Origin: Phallusia mammillata
Taxonomy: Eukaryota > Chordata > Ascidiacea > Phlebobranchia > Ascidiidae
Reading direction: 5' to 3'
Assembly: GCA_003260075.1 (NCBI GenBank)
Contig: QLIY01000438.1
Coordinates: forward strand, 1 to 64,000
DNA length: 64,000 nucleotides
The position numbers were made by a program, and so were the translations under genes. Shown piece by piece: positions 1-12,400 of this stretch; the stretch's first letter is position 1; the number at the start of each line of letters is the position of its first letter. The notes beneath the pieces are model-generated. The model made no database searches and was not told the DNA's origin. It was given only the letters and a program-made list of their open reading frames with translations.

Positions 1-171
1 CATTTTTGCATTTTTTACAGATTGCAGTACTAAATGGCATACTTGTTTCCCTTGGTTCATCATGTGGTTTATTTATACACACAGTGCTGCACGTTAAGTT
101 AAATTATTTGCCGGTACGACAGTTGCAATGCCACATGCGTTACTTTTCTACCGACAACTATAGATTATATT

Positions 172-755
172 AGGGGTGGCCAACACGTCGATCGTCTGCT
201 TTTGACTGGTCGATCGCACTAAATTCTCTACTACTAATCAAAAGCTTATTAAAAACAAATAAAAAATATAAAACAGCACTTCTGACACGACGCACAAATA
301 TGCACTGAGACAACAATTACGTAAATGTAACTTCCTTTGTTGCGTGCAATTGTTATTTTGACACCACATTATGTCGTGACAACTACAATGTTTGTCGTCA
401 CAACTTGGGTGTTTACGAAGCAGTTGCAAGTGATTGGGGAGATTTAAAAGTTCCCTCTGACTACTTTGATGAAAAATATGTGCATATATGACGTTTTGTT
501 GTTGTATGAACTAAAACTCGTGACTATAAATATGTGGTAATTGCCAATCAAATTTCATGAAATATGCGTTATTGCTTTATGTTAGTGCAGTGGTTCCCAA
601 ACTTTTTTCTTTTAAGGCGCATTTTAGAAAAAAAAAATTATTTGGCGCACTTCGAACATTTGAATTTTTTTATTTCATTTTAAAATGGCACAGCAAATTA
701 GCTGAGGGGGGGGGGTTTTTGTCGATCCTGACGTCTAACAAGTAGGCCACCCCTG
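172..755. mobile_element. Possible MITE with AGGGGTGGCC ends
   Basis: AGGGGTGGCCAAC at 172-184 faces GTAGGCCACCCCTG ending near 756. A G10 tract lies inside and a CAGTGGTTCCCAAAC hAT-like end starts near 586. No clear target duplication. Confidence 0.35.
706..715. other. G10 tract, probable disguised gap
   Basis: Lies inside a MITE-like repeat; no flanking duplication recognised. Confidence 0.6.
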
Positions 756-907
756 CTATAGCATAACAGCTGTGTGCAAAATGATTAAACGATTATGCGT
801 TAAATAAAACATAACTGCCAGAGGACTGGTGTGTATAAAATACATCGCTGATAATGCTCTAAAAATTATACTATTTGACGCGATGCTATGTTTAGCGCGG
901 TTTCAAA

Positions 908-917
908 GGGGGGGGGG
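908..917. other. G10 joint of a direct duplication
   Basis: 754-907 is repeated at 918-1063 with small differences. Confidence 0.8.
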
Positions 918-1411
918 CTATAGCATAACAGCTGTGTTGCAAAATGATTAAACGATTATGTGTTAAATAAAACATAACTGCCAGAGGACTGGTGTGTACA
1001 TCGCTGATAATGCTTTAAAAATTATACTATTTGACGCGATGCTATGTTTAGCGCGGTTTCAAAAACGTTACGCGGTACGTAACTAGGCAAAAAATACACG
1101 TTATGGGGTTCAAAGATGAGGTCGAAAAGATTCAGTTTCATACGAATCGCAACAAACTGTTCTGCGTAAAAATCGTTGATCAAGTCGGAATACAAATTCG
1201 CCAGATCCAGACTTCGGTATATTGCTTAGGTTTTAATACAGTACTCAACTTGGTCAACACAAATATATATTGCATTTTACTGCGCCTCATAACCACATAC
1301 ACACGAAAAAACAGACCAACATTGACACAGACAATATACTGATTAAAGGCATTGCTACAAAAGACTTCACCGCAGTTTGAAATTGGAATGTTGACGAACG
1401 AACACCAGGAA

Positions 1412-4400
1412 TCAAACTGCAAAAAAGACAATATTTATTAAACGGTAAAAAAAACTTCCCTAAAATGTTGACCAGAAAACTCTAGAGAAAGTATATTTTT
1501 TACATTGGTAACTATATGACCTTTGGCATAAAAACATGCGTTGTAACATAAAACCTAACATTAACAAAGAACGGAGCAATAACGTCACAAAATTTTGATC
1601 CAAAGCAAAAAAATCACTTCTAAACTTACGGCACTTCATAAACGTGTCACATAAGTCCTTGTACACAATGGGGGGGGGGCACATGCGTTGTAACATAAAA
1701 CCTAACATTAACAAAGAACGGAGCAAAAACGTTACAAAATTTTGATTCAAAGCAAAAAAAATCACTTCCAAACTTACGGCACTTCATAAACGTGTCACAT
1801 AAGTCCTTGTACACAATGTTGGGAGATTGGGCAGCATTAATCGACGAATGGATGCCTTTCTTGGAATAGTAATCTACCAGTGGAGATGTCATTTTGTGGT
1901 AGGCTTCCAGACGAGTTTTCAACGCTGTTTCGTTGTCATCCGATCGTCGGATGAGGGGTTCGCCTGTGACCTGTAAAATAGGGTTTGTTTTTTTGGTAAA
2001 AAAATAATTTTATTGTTTCAAATAGGGTTCATAGATCACCTGGTTCTGACTAAGTAGTCCAATATTTACCAATCTTTTGATAACAAGAATTTTAGCGTAT
2101 AAACGTAATATGATGTATTACATGGCTAAGTTCGTATGGCCCAAAAGTTGGCCGATTACATTTTATAGTGAAAACATAGCTGAAATTACAAGGCGGTTTT
2201 GCTATACTTTTTTGCCCATTTTCCCAAACCCTTGCCAATAGGTATTGTTGGGCATGTTCGTAGACGCAAGTTCGTAAAAAAAACAGTTTTGAGTACTAGG
2301 TCAAATTGCAAGTCGAAATTTTAAACAACATTGCAGCCACCAGTGAACAGTAAAACGCAAGTTAATATTCTTTTTGTCATAAATCGCAACAGAGGGGGGG
2401 GGGACCAATAGGTATTGTTGGGCATGTTCTTAGACGCAAGTTTGTAAAAAAATCAGTTTTGAGTACTAGGTCAAATTGCAAGTCGAAATTGTAAACAACA
2501 TTGTAGCCACCAGTTAACAGTAAAACGCAAGTTAATATTCTTTTTGTCATAAATCGCAACAGAACGTACATCATCAGTCATAGGTTTCTGTGGTGGGTTG
2601 AATTCAGTGTGGTAACTTCGTCCACTGGGCTTGTGTATTAATCTGGAAACAAACGCATAAGGAAATGAATGCAAGGAAACGCACCAGACACGACGCGCTT
2701 CATCACTTAACTCGAACGAGTTAAAAACCTACTTTTCGCATTCTTTGAATAAGTAGCTTTTCACAGCTCACTGCGTTTTGAGGTTTGCTACCTTCAAGCC
2801 TTAACATTGTTTAAACTTTTTTATGCGGTGTTCGATAGTTAGACAAGTGGCGCCACTGTAGTGATACTGTCTGTTGCGTTATTTAAACAGGCAGTATACA
2901 ACCACTGTGATATCACATGTCCAAAGACGGACTAGGCTCCATTCAACTAAACTACAGGCCTTGAAATGAGCGACAATTTCTAAAACTACAGATTTTGTGC
3001 TGAATCTGCAATAACAGCTGCTGCATTCAATACACGCGATTTCGTTATCAGAAATCGTTTTTCCATTGGTTAGTCGATTGAGCAGAAAATCTGTATCCCA
3101 ATGCTATGTGAAAGTAAAACGAGCATATCACTTTCCTATAGCACTGTGTTACCGATTCCTGCAAGGCGCAAGTGGCACGGAACGCGTTTTGGCGTCTCGC
3201 AAAGACGCCCTGGAATGTTAAGAAGTTGCACTGTGCTTGTTGTTGGTGCGTGTCGGCCACGCCTGAGGGCTTGACAAGATGGAAGGCCTGGTCTTTTTCG
3301 CGACCGCTTACTGGTAAAAGTATACAGAACGCCAGAAAAAGATTGCGGTATTTCCTTGGTATGTTTCGCGGCTAATTTAGGCTGTTATTTGTGGTGCTTC
3401 CTACACCTCTGGGTATGAGATTGCATATCGCGTTTTGAGGCACAATGATTTGGCTACATTTTGCATCAAAGGTCATGTACCTTGTGTTTAAACACAAATA
3501 CAGCATCAGATTAGGTCCCACTAACTAGGCCAAATGCTCAAGTCAACCTTTCTTAATTCTGTAAACATTTTAGCAACCCACTTACTACTTAGCAGTGAAA
3601 TAAAATAAAAACCTGGCTTAAAAAAATACACAACTTAGAATGCATAGAAATGCATAAAGATTTATTAAACAGTCAAAATGCCACAAAATTCATATTTTTT
3701 GCAGTAACAATATCTTGTTGCAATATGAAAGCCAGATTGAACATGTTTATGTATTAAAATTAGTTTGAAAACCATGATTTCCTATTTGGTTTGAAACTAG
3801 TGCAAAAGGTTATGCTTACCTTCCACATATTCTGCTTACAAGAAGGGAATCATCTATTTTGAATTCGACAACGGAATCTAATTTGCTGTTTCTTTTCTCC
3901 AGCAAATCATCAAGCTATAACAAAAATGGCACATTATTATTAAAAGCAGGTTATTTAAAAACTTACAATATTTATTTCGTTACATTCTAAAAAAAATTAT
4001 TGCATTAGCAACCAAAAACATCTCACAAAATAAATACCTTTCTTATCTTACTTTTTATATGGCCTAATATTTATCAGGCATTTTTTAATGTTAAATATCA
4101 TTTTCTATTGAAGCCAAATAAACGCATGTGGTTTAACATGTGATTGCAATTATCCACTGTTTTGCTTAACAGGTTAAATTTCTAACAAATATGGTTCTAA
4201 CTTGACCAGATAAAAGAAGCATTGTATTTGGCAACCAAAACCCTTTGCCACAAACCAGATTTTCAACATTGTTTGCTACAAACATTCTGAAGCACCCTCA
4301 GAACACAACGACAGTTGCTAAGTAACAGAATATGCCTCATACACAGCTACAATGACATAAAATTATACATATCAGCTGTGCAATCAAGTCAAGTTGAATA

Positions 4401-7336
4401 TTAATATTGTGAAGCATTTAATATATTACCTTTTCAGCTTGGACAACCGTCCTAGGAAAGCCATCAAGTAGAAAACCTTTCCTACATTCAGGTTTGTCAA
4501 GATTTTGATCAATCATTTCTACAACAAGTTCATCACTAACCAGCTTTCCAGCATCCATAACCTTAATAAAATATATATAACACTGAAATATGTAAACTAA
4601 AAAGTTAAAAACACCCAACCCGTTTTGCGCATGTGAGATTTCAAATAAATGGAGTTGTTAAAAAGCAATTTCTTTTAAGAGGTTTACACACAATAGTAAT
4701 AAATGATTCAAGTCTGGGCTATATTACCAATTTTACAACAGGACTTATCTATGTATTAAAAAACATTTAAATGCTGAAACTAACTCTCGACTCTAAATAA
4801 TTCTATCGACAGTGGGTTCACGATGACACAAATTGAGTGCAGGAATTTTGTTATGTATATATTCATTTAGTCACAAAAACTAAACTTTTTGTGTGGTGCT
4901 GTATATGTTTATAAAACAAGGGTGTCCATACATTTGCAGTACTAAACTTATAGTAAACATATACCTTGAACTAATCACCGATATTCTATTGTATATGTAT
5001 ATACATATATATATAGGTCAATTGCTAATCTACTGTATTTTACGGACCATAAAGCGCACCCGATTATAAGGCGCACTGGGGGGGGGGTTTGCCACAAACC
5101 AGATTTCCAACATTGTTTGCTACAAACATTCTGAAGAACACAACGACAGTTGCTAAGTAACAGAATATGCCTCATACACAGCGGGGGGGGGGTATTTAGT
5201 CACAAAAACTAAACTTTTTGTGTGGTGCTGTATATGTCTATAAAACAAGGGTGTCCATACATTTGCGGTACTAAACTTATAGTAAACATATGCCTTGAAC
5301 TAATCACCGATATTCTATTGTATATGTATATACATATATATATAGGTCAATTGCTAATCTACTGTATTTTACGGACCATAAAGCGCACCCGATTATAAGG
5401 CGCACTGTCAATAAATTGCTTTGATTAGTTTTTTGTTCATACATAAGGCGCACCGGACTATAGAACGCAACGTATTTTAAGGAGTATGGGTTACCATATA
5501 AAGCTCATTAAAGTCCCGTATAAAGCTCATAAAGCTCTGAATATCACAGTTGCTAGTTGCCTTTACCGTAGTTTATTGTGTAAGTCGGTGGTTTATTTAT
5601 GTAATAATAGTATCGGTACTGGTTTTGAGTGTAGCCTAGGCAATTAAGTACTACTTGATCCATACATTAGGCGCACCGGCTTATAAGGCGCACGATCAAT
5701 TTATGAGGAAAAAAAGGATTTAAATTGCGCCTTATGGTCCGTAAAATACGGTACTAAAAATAAGATAAATGGCAAAAAAATTGTTAGTTTATTTAAGAGT
5801 CTTAAAGTAAATGTTTAACAACTGTAATTAAATATTGAACATATTTATTTACCACAACACCAGCAACTCGCCCTGGAAACCGATATAACTAAATCGGTGG
5901 TTCCCAACCTTTTTGTAGGGGGGGGGGAAAAATAAGATAAATGGCAAAAAAATTGTTAGTTTATTTAAGAGTCTTAAAGTAAATGTTTAACAACTGTAAT
6001 TAAATATTGAACGTATTTATTTACCACAACACCAGCAACTTGCCCTGGAAACCGATATAACTAAATCGGTGGTTCCCAACCTTTTTGTAGTCACAAACCC
6101 CTTTTATAAATTTTATAGGTATGCGGACCCTCAACTAATTTACTGTAGGTCTTTTTATGTTTTTTGTTTCTTGCATTATACATTGTTATACTTTCGCTAT
6201 TTTGGGCAGCATTTTAGTCAAACTTCACAGTCCTTAAATAAATCTCAAATGAAGTTCTGTTCTGCAGCAGTCAATGCAACAAAGAGATAAACTTTCCAGT
6301 GTACAAAACTGGGAACAAAGCATTCTAAATTCTATTGTTCATGTGTGTTGTGATGTCACAATGTAGGTAACAATCACAGAAAAATAAGTTTTCCTGATCC
6401 AGAGGTTTGATAAACAGTTTGCATTCATATGCAGGATTGTAAAAACAGTTTGGAAATGTAAAAATATTGTGCTATTGGTTAATGGAACTAAGAATGTTTG
6501 CCTCCACAGACCCCCAAAAATCATCTCACGAACGCCATGTTGGGAACCACTGAATTAAATTAATGCTAAAGTACTTCAGTTGTCATGCAAATTGAAACGA
6601 AGTTCAGTGATTAAACTTACCGATTTTACTCTTGCACCAAGAGCTGATCCACCACTAACAAGTGCACGGAGCATATCTCCAGTAGCAAGATGACAAGCGC
6701 AAAACTTTTCCGCTAATTTTGGAGCCTGAACAAAACAATATGTAATAGGAATACATTTTTTTGCTTGTTCAAAAATTTGACATACACTGTTTATATTAAA
6801 TAATGGGTAAAATTAATGGGGGGGGGGGAAACAAAACAATATGTAATAGGAACACATTTTTTTTGCTTGTTTAAAAAATTTGACATACACTGTTTATATT
6901 AAATAATGGGTAAAATTAATGAAATACTCGTTTCTTAAACATAAGACAATTTTATTGTTGTACACTGTCAATATAATAATTAATGTTCTTAAAACAACTC
7001 ACATTTTTAATTGACAGAACAAAAATTACCCCCGAGTAGCAACCGTTTATCTTTATCTATTTTTATCACAAAATGGCAATAAACATCATTTGTGTTGCCT
7101 ATTCCAATTTTTTCAGTAACCAATTTTTTTTGCAAATTAACTAATGCATCTTACCACATTGTGGATTCTTTAAATCTTTAATTTTAATGGATACAGCTGT
7201 ATTTATATTGCAAAAATTATAAGGTAAACTTCTGTCAAAAAATGACCTGGGTCCCTTTTCCAGCTCCTGGGGGTCCCAGAAGAATTGCTCGAATTCCCCT
7301 TCTTTCCTCCTCTTGTGGTGCAGATCTTGGTGCCAT
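1412..7336 (-). CDS. AK2: Adenylate kinase 2 (mitochondrial intermembrane-space type)
   Basis: Interconverts ATP+AMP and 2 ADP; AK2 orthologues act in the mitochondrial intermembrane space. Six exons were read on the minus strand: 7247-7336, 6621-6725, 4430-4561, 3820-3914, 2570-2642 and 1778-1970, all with GT/AG borders and matching phases. A tiny last exon near 1412-1416 would add Leu and a stop. The product is about 230 residues, normal for AK2. Visible motifs are the P-loop [10 protein letters not shown] (residues 21-30), [18 protein letters not shown] and the LID segment [12 protein letters not shown], followed by [12 protein letters not shown]. The start is the first ATG in frame with the P-loop. 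Introns 1, 2, 3 and 5 and the 3' end carry G-tract joints with duplicated flanks. The last exon is the least certain part. Confidence 0.9.
1670..1679. other. G10 joint of a direct duplication
   Basis: 1534-1669 is repeated at 1681-1818; the repeat includes the donor side of AK2 exon 6. Confidence 0.8.
1778..1970 (-). CDS. AK2: AK2 exon 6
   Basis: Encodes [18 protein letters not shown] through [20 protein letters not shown] to DTFMKC, ending at a GTAAGT donor. The part nearest the donor is repeated at 1534-1669 beyond the G-tract; only this copy is complete. Confidence 0.85.
2394..2403. other. G10 joint of a direct duplication
   Basis: 2236-2393 is repeated at 2404-2563, in the intron after AK2 exon 5. 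Confidence 0.8.
2570..2642 (-). CDS. AK2: AK2 exon 5 (LID region)
   Basis: Encodes [20 protein letters not shown] then MTDD, ending at a GTACGT donor. A truncated copy of the flanking intron lies at 2236-2393 because of the G-tract joint at 2394. Confidence 0.88.
3820..3914 (-). CDS. AK2: AK2 exon 4
   Basis: Encodes [20 protein letters not shown] and then VSRICG; ends with two bases of an Arg codon completed by the next exon. Too short and lacking ATG, so easily missed by ORF finders. Confidence 0.88.
4430..4561 (-). CDS. AK2: AK2 exon 3
   Basis: Forty-four codons, including [16 protein letters not shown] and the adenylate-kinase signature FLLDGFPRT. Acceptor and donor are clear. Confidence 0.92.
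5078..5087. other. G10 joint, first of a compound pair
   Basis: Followed by 5088-5182, a copy of 4243-4346 lacking about 10 bases. Confidence 0.8.
5183..5192. other. G10 joint, second of a compound pair
   Basis: Followed by 5193-5407, a copy of 4863-5077. The 95-base piece between the two tracts is a small separate contig. Confidence 0.8.
5360..5753. mobile_element. MITE with 27-bp terminal inverted repeats
   Basis: Both ends read TACYGTATTTTACGGACCAT inwards followed by AARGCGC (5360-5386 and 5727-5753). Inside are repeats of ATAAGGCGCACCGG. No coding capacity. A truncated left end is repeated at 5032-5077. Confidence 0.65.
5918..5927. other. G10 joint of a direct duplication
   Basis: 5755-5917 is repeated at 5928-6090. 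Confidence 0.8.
6067..6552. mobile_element. hAT-type MITE
   Basis: Ends CGGTGGTTCCCAACC and GGTTGGGAACCACTG-like inverted; flanked by AACTAAAT / AATTAAAT, an 8-bp target duplication with one mismatch. The left end also occurs at 5894-5917, truncated by a G-tract. Confidence 0.6.
6621..6725 (-). CDS. AK2: AK2 exon 2
   Basis: Thirty-five codons, phase 0 at both ends. Contains [20 protein letters not shown], the AMP-binding start of the NMP domain. Confidence 0.92.
6818..6828. other. G11 joint of a direct duplication
   Basis: 6731-6817 is repeated at 6830-6917; one G is native (ATTAATG), leaving ten. Confidence 0.8.
7247..7336 (-). CDS. AK2: AK2 exon 1 (start codon, P-loop)
   Basis: Thirty codons from ATG at 7336-7334 to a donor at 7246-7245. 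It encodes an acidic N-terminus followed by [12 protein letters not shown], the nucleotide-binding P-loop. Confidence 0.92.
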
Positions 7337-9345
7337 TATGAATTAGTAGTGTGATTAATCACATTAACTACACACGAAATATATACAAATATCTACACTT
7401 GTTACACCTTAAAAACAAGTCTATTTTTAAAAATTTACAAAATTCGTTTTGTTAGGCATCTTACGCTCGAGAAAAAAATACTTTAATAACCATTCTTATT
7501 TTGGTAATTAAACCTTCGTCTATGACATACTGATACAATACATTTTCCGACAATTTTTCAAGCGGCGCATTTTAGATAAAAACTCGTAAAGCATTTTACT
7601 ACCTCGCTTCTTTGCAGCTTTGCACGTGGCAAGTAAGCATGTGCATTGATGCGAATCGTTTTCACATCGGGTCAGTCAAATACAAAAAAATATCTGGGGA
7701 GTGACAAGAAAAGTTTTTACATGTGTAATTTTTTTAACAATATTATCAGTATTTTTTTCCAAACATAACTATTTAATCAGTATTTTTGCACAGGCTAACT
7801 CACACATATAACCTATATTTCCATTATATTAGTTTTTATAGCTTAACCTAACTACACAAAAAGAAAAACGAAAATTAACATGAAAAAGAACATCGTGTAT
7901 TTGAAGTATCCGACAAACGAAGAACAAACACTTAAAAGAAACGATGTATCCATAACACCCACCATGCACTAAAGCAAGGCAACACGTTATTGCACGCTCG
8001 TTGCTAGCTGTTAAAATCGCACACAAGTATGTCCATCAGTACAGGCTATAAGTGAAATTTTCTGCTTAAGAAATGTGTACGAGTTTGAATGTCAAGAACA
8101 AGAATTGGTAACAAGATTCTACGGAAAAGTATACGTTTTAGATCCAGCCTAACGAAAGGGGCATTTTGGATGGCCATTTAAGAATCCTTTGACCGAATTG
8201 TTGCTTTTTTAGACATGTACGTAGCACAAAACTCACAGTCAAAATAAAGTAAAATCAAATTGACGAAAAACAGGCAAGGGATTTTATGGAAGATTGAGAC
8301 TTGTAAGATAGTGTTGGGTGCATTGCGTTTACAGTCTTTTGTACGAGTTAATTTAGAAATTCAATTTTGTCTAAGAACGAAAAGTGTTCGGGGCACCATG
8401 GCTTGAGGTTTGACGTCACAAAATATTCAACAACTTAAATTTGTAAAAATTTCACGTTTTTTTAAAGAGTTGCAGGAAAAAGTCAAAAAAGCCGTTTTTG
8501 AATAAAGAGCAAAGCAGCAAGGAAAACAATAAACCATTTTTGGACAGAAAAGCCGAAGTAAAATTTGGAAAGGATTGTGAAAAAGCGCCACACCAAGCAA
8601 TTTTAATGCACGATCCAAAGCACCGCTAAAGCGAGCAAGAGAGCAGGTAAACAATTTGAAAAAGAACAATAGACTTTTGGTGGACAAAATTTTGTTTCAC
8701 ACGTGAAAAATAAATAAACCTTTACGACCGAAAATATATTCCGACAAAAATATGAACCACACAAAATAAATTACTTAAGGTTCCTTTTCATGTACAGCAA
8801 AATATCTTTGTACATTGGCAACTTCGACATTCAGACAATCTAAACATAAAGAGTACGTTTACACAGAAAATGTATATCGGCAATTCTATGTACAGCACAG
8901 ACAAGTGTATGTTAGAAAGGTCCATTTCCAGGCATTGGAACATAGCGCACTGGGCGTTGTATCTTAACAAGTATGGATAGTGAAGAACGTGGCGTTTCTT
9001 ACCATTTTGGCTGCGTAGCACCTTTATGGAGCATGGGCGTAAAGCAAGCGTGGCACAGTGCGACAAAACAAAGAAATGAAAAATTTTGAACTCCAAACGA
9101 ATATTTGATTGAAGGAAATGGCTGCTGTGAAGGAACGCGGATTGTGAATTTTTGAATTCAGTAGTTGGTAACTTTCCAACAAAAGGCAATAATTATACCG
9201 TATTTCCCCTTTAAAATACATTTTACTTGTACTCTTAATCTTAACCCACAAGCCCCGTGTCTTTCAAGCAGCAAAAAACGAACAGTTCCGCCGCAAGATG
9301 ACAACAGAGCGCAGAAACTACAGCAAACTAGCAGACGTGTCGTTA
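7337..9345. other. Spacer between AK2 start and glutamate carrier end
   Basis: About 2 kb; presumably contains the AK2 promoter. No recognisable exon or repeat. Confidence 0.55.
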
Positions 9346-9499
9346 TCAGATTGGACGAAGCTGGGGAATCCCCAAAAGATCCTCTGCCAGTCCGAAGTAG
9401 TAGACGGATTGCGCTATGCCGAAGAGAGGCGCTATGGCAAGCATGCGCGGCCCGATGCCGCGGTAAAATGATCGGAATCCTTCCTCCCTGTAAATGCGC
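9346..9499 (-). CDS. SLC25A22: Glutamate carrier last exon
   Basis: Encodes [20 protein letters not shown] then [20 protein letters not shown] and a short tail ending in RPI and TGA (9348-9346). Confidence 0.9.
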
Positions 9500-12400
9500 C
9501 TATATGACGCGATAAAATAACATATTAAGTACAAAAATTGACTTTTTAAAGTGCACACAGAAAAAAGTAATCAACTTGCGCAAACCTTAGGATCTTAGTG
9601 AAGTTTTTCAGTAACTTTATTCCTGTCACTTATATTACAAATAGCGCCCATTTCGCACATAAGCATAATCTCCGAAATGGGTGTGCAACAGTAGAGTTGT
9701 AAGTTGGGGCTGGGTTCGGGCTTAGGTTTCTAAAAAAACGGGCTGGATTCGGGTTTGACTTTACACTCTGTGTCAGTATTTTTTTAATAAATGTGTCAGT
9801 ATTTATTTAAAAAAAGTATACTATTACAGTAGCCGGTTGATGAACCTCACCTAATGTCCAACAGGCCCTAAAACGCTTGGTTAAAGACCAATTGTCTATT
9901 GTGTTTGTTGTCTTGGTCGTTACTGATGAGGCTTTAATGTATACGCCTGTCAATCAAACATTCGGACTGGGTTTCGGGCTTGTACTTTCGGGCTCGGGCT
10001 ATGAGTTTAGGCCCGTTTTCAACTCAGGCCCATGCAGTGATCTATTTTAGTAAAGTTTACGATAAAGTTTATGAAACGCAAGTTGTCCAACCCAGTGTTA
10101 CGCGATAAAACCTCACCGATCGAGATAAGATAAAACAAAAAAATAAAAAAGAGATATACCTGAAGCAGTCTATCATGCCAGCATAGTTGTCTGTAGCTCT
10201 GTGGATTGATTGAAGACGAGTCTTTACCACTGAAAAAAAATAAATAAATAGATGGAGTGTTTCGATTTTTGATATACGTAGTAAGCTTGCATATTTTTAA
10301 TGTAACTAACTTTTTCGACAATTTTTGGGGGGGGGGGTAAATAAATAGATGGAGTGTTTCGATTTTTGATATAGTAAGCTTGCATATTTTTAATGTAACT
10401 AACTTTTTCGACAATTTTTAACTACATTTACGCCACAATTCGAATACTACCCACACAAGCTACCATTTACCACGGAAGCTAACTGCTTCTGACCCAATCC
10501 ATTTTCAACCACCCAAACCATATTTAACCGGCCTAAAATCATTTCGACCATCCAAACCATTTTAAACAGCCTAAAACCATTTTAAACCATCCAAACCATA
10601 TTTAATCAGCTTAAAACCATTTTTTAATCCTTGATAACCACACAAGTCTAATTTGGGGGGGGGGTCATCCAAACCATATTTAACCAGCCTAAAATCATTT
10701 CGACCATCCAAACCATTTTAAACAGCCTACAACCATTTTAAACCATCCAAACCATATTTAACCAGCTTAAAACCATTTTTTAATCCTTGATAACCACACA
10801 AGTCTAATTTTAGCCACACAAACTATCATTTAGCACGTTAAACAAACATTTTTACATCACAATCATTTTTAACCTTTCAAAACACATGAACCATACAGAC
10901 AACACCATAACTTAGATAGGGTTTTAAAACCAGTAAATTTTTATCAGGTGAAAAACGTATGTGAGATTGGTGCGTTTTATATCTTTTTCACAACATGCCG
11001 GATAAAGCAAATTTTATGTTCGCAATTATTAACGACTTTAAAAACTAATATTTATGGTGAAAAACGCTTTTAAATGGCGTTTTTTTTCTGAAAAAATACA
11101 AACAAAATGACGTTATTTGTATGTGATGACGTCATCAAAATTTTTTTAGTAAAACTTTTAGAAATTTTCATACACAACAACTTTCCCCAAAAAGGTATAG
11201 GTTATCTCTTACCGATTTTTCTAGAAACTTTATAAAGTACGAACGTGTCTAAACGCAGAAGTTCAAGAAAAAAAAATTAGCAGTTAAATGGACCCACTCA
11301 CCGTCGAAGGGGTTGACAGCCACTGCTGAGATTGCTGCAGCAGCGATACCAGATGCAAGGGTGACAATGAAAGGGGATCGAGTTGAGTCCAGATCAGTCA
11401 AACCAAATTTGTTGAATTGGGCGAACAGCGGAAAGTAAATCATAGAGAAAGGAACATCTCTGTTGAAATACATGTTCAAAACTTTATAAACGTAAAAGCA
11501 ATGACGAAACGTGTTTGTCTTTTATGAACATTTCTGATCAACTTGTTGTATGAAAGGTTTAGTTCACAAACGAATTAAGCCATTCGTCCTTACAATTTTG
11601 AGGTATATATAAGTATATTTCGTCTTATAAGCAACATTAGTATCCACTAAGCGAGCTGGGTGATTCTAATTTAAAATTTGAAATACGAGTATTGTATACA
11701 AATGAAATATGAACATAAAGGCGGGGGGGGGGGGTCTCTGTTGAAATACATGTTCAAAACTTTATGAACGTAAAAGCAATGACGAAACGTGTTTGTCTTT
11801 TATGAACATTTGTGATCAAATTGTAGTATAAAAGAATTAAGTTCATAAAAAACATTAAGTCATTCATCCTTACAATTTTGAGGTATATATAAGTATATTT
11901 CGTGTTTTTAGCAATATTAGTATCTATATCAAATAGCTATTTCTATGGGGGGGGGGCCCTAGCTTTTCCATCCACTCGTAACGCCTACTGCTGTAATTTT
12001 AAAAGTCTAACTTGGATAACACACACATATTTTAATGTCAAACCAGCCATTAGGACGTTACGACAATGGTGTGCTTCTATAACAAATACATGATGACTGC
12101 AAACAGCAATAATAATAAAAAATAATAAAAAAATATTTTTTTTCTTGATCAATTTTATCTGCTGTGACATAATCAGTGGAAATCAACAAACACTTCAAGC
12201 GCAAAACCATGCAAAGTTTGCTCTAGTAAAAGTGCAAAATAATATAAGACTAGATAAGTGAACGTGACAAAACCGCGGGTAAAATGAAATATTTATAAGT
12301 GCCATAGACCTCAGTAATGAATGCAAAAGGGGGGGGGGTGTTAAGGTGAAATATTAAATTTCAAATCCGTAAGGACAAATGAAATTTTTTTCATGAACCT

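Larger units (their letters stand above)
1..1411. other. 3' flank of AK2, no gene seen
   Basis: Holds MITE-like ends and two G10 tracts; the small ORFs here show no family resemblance. Confidence 0.6.
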
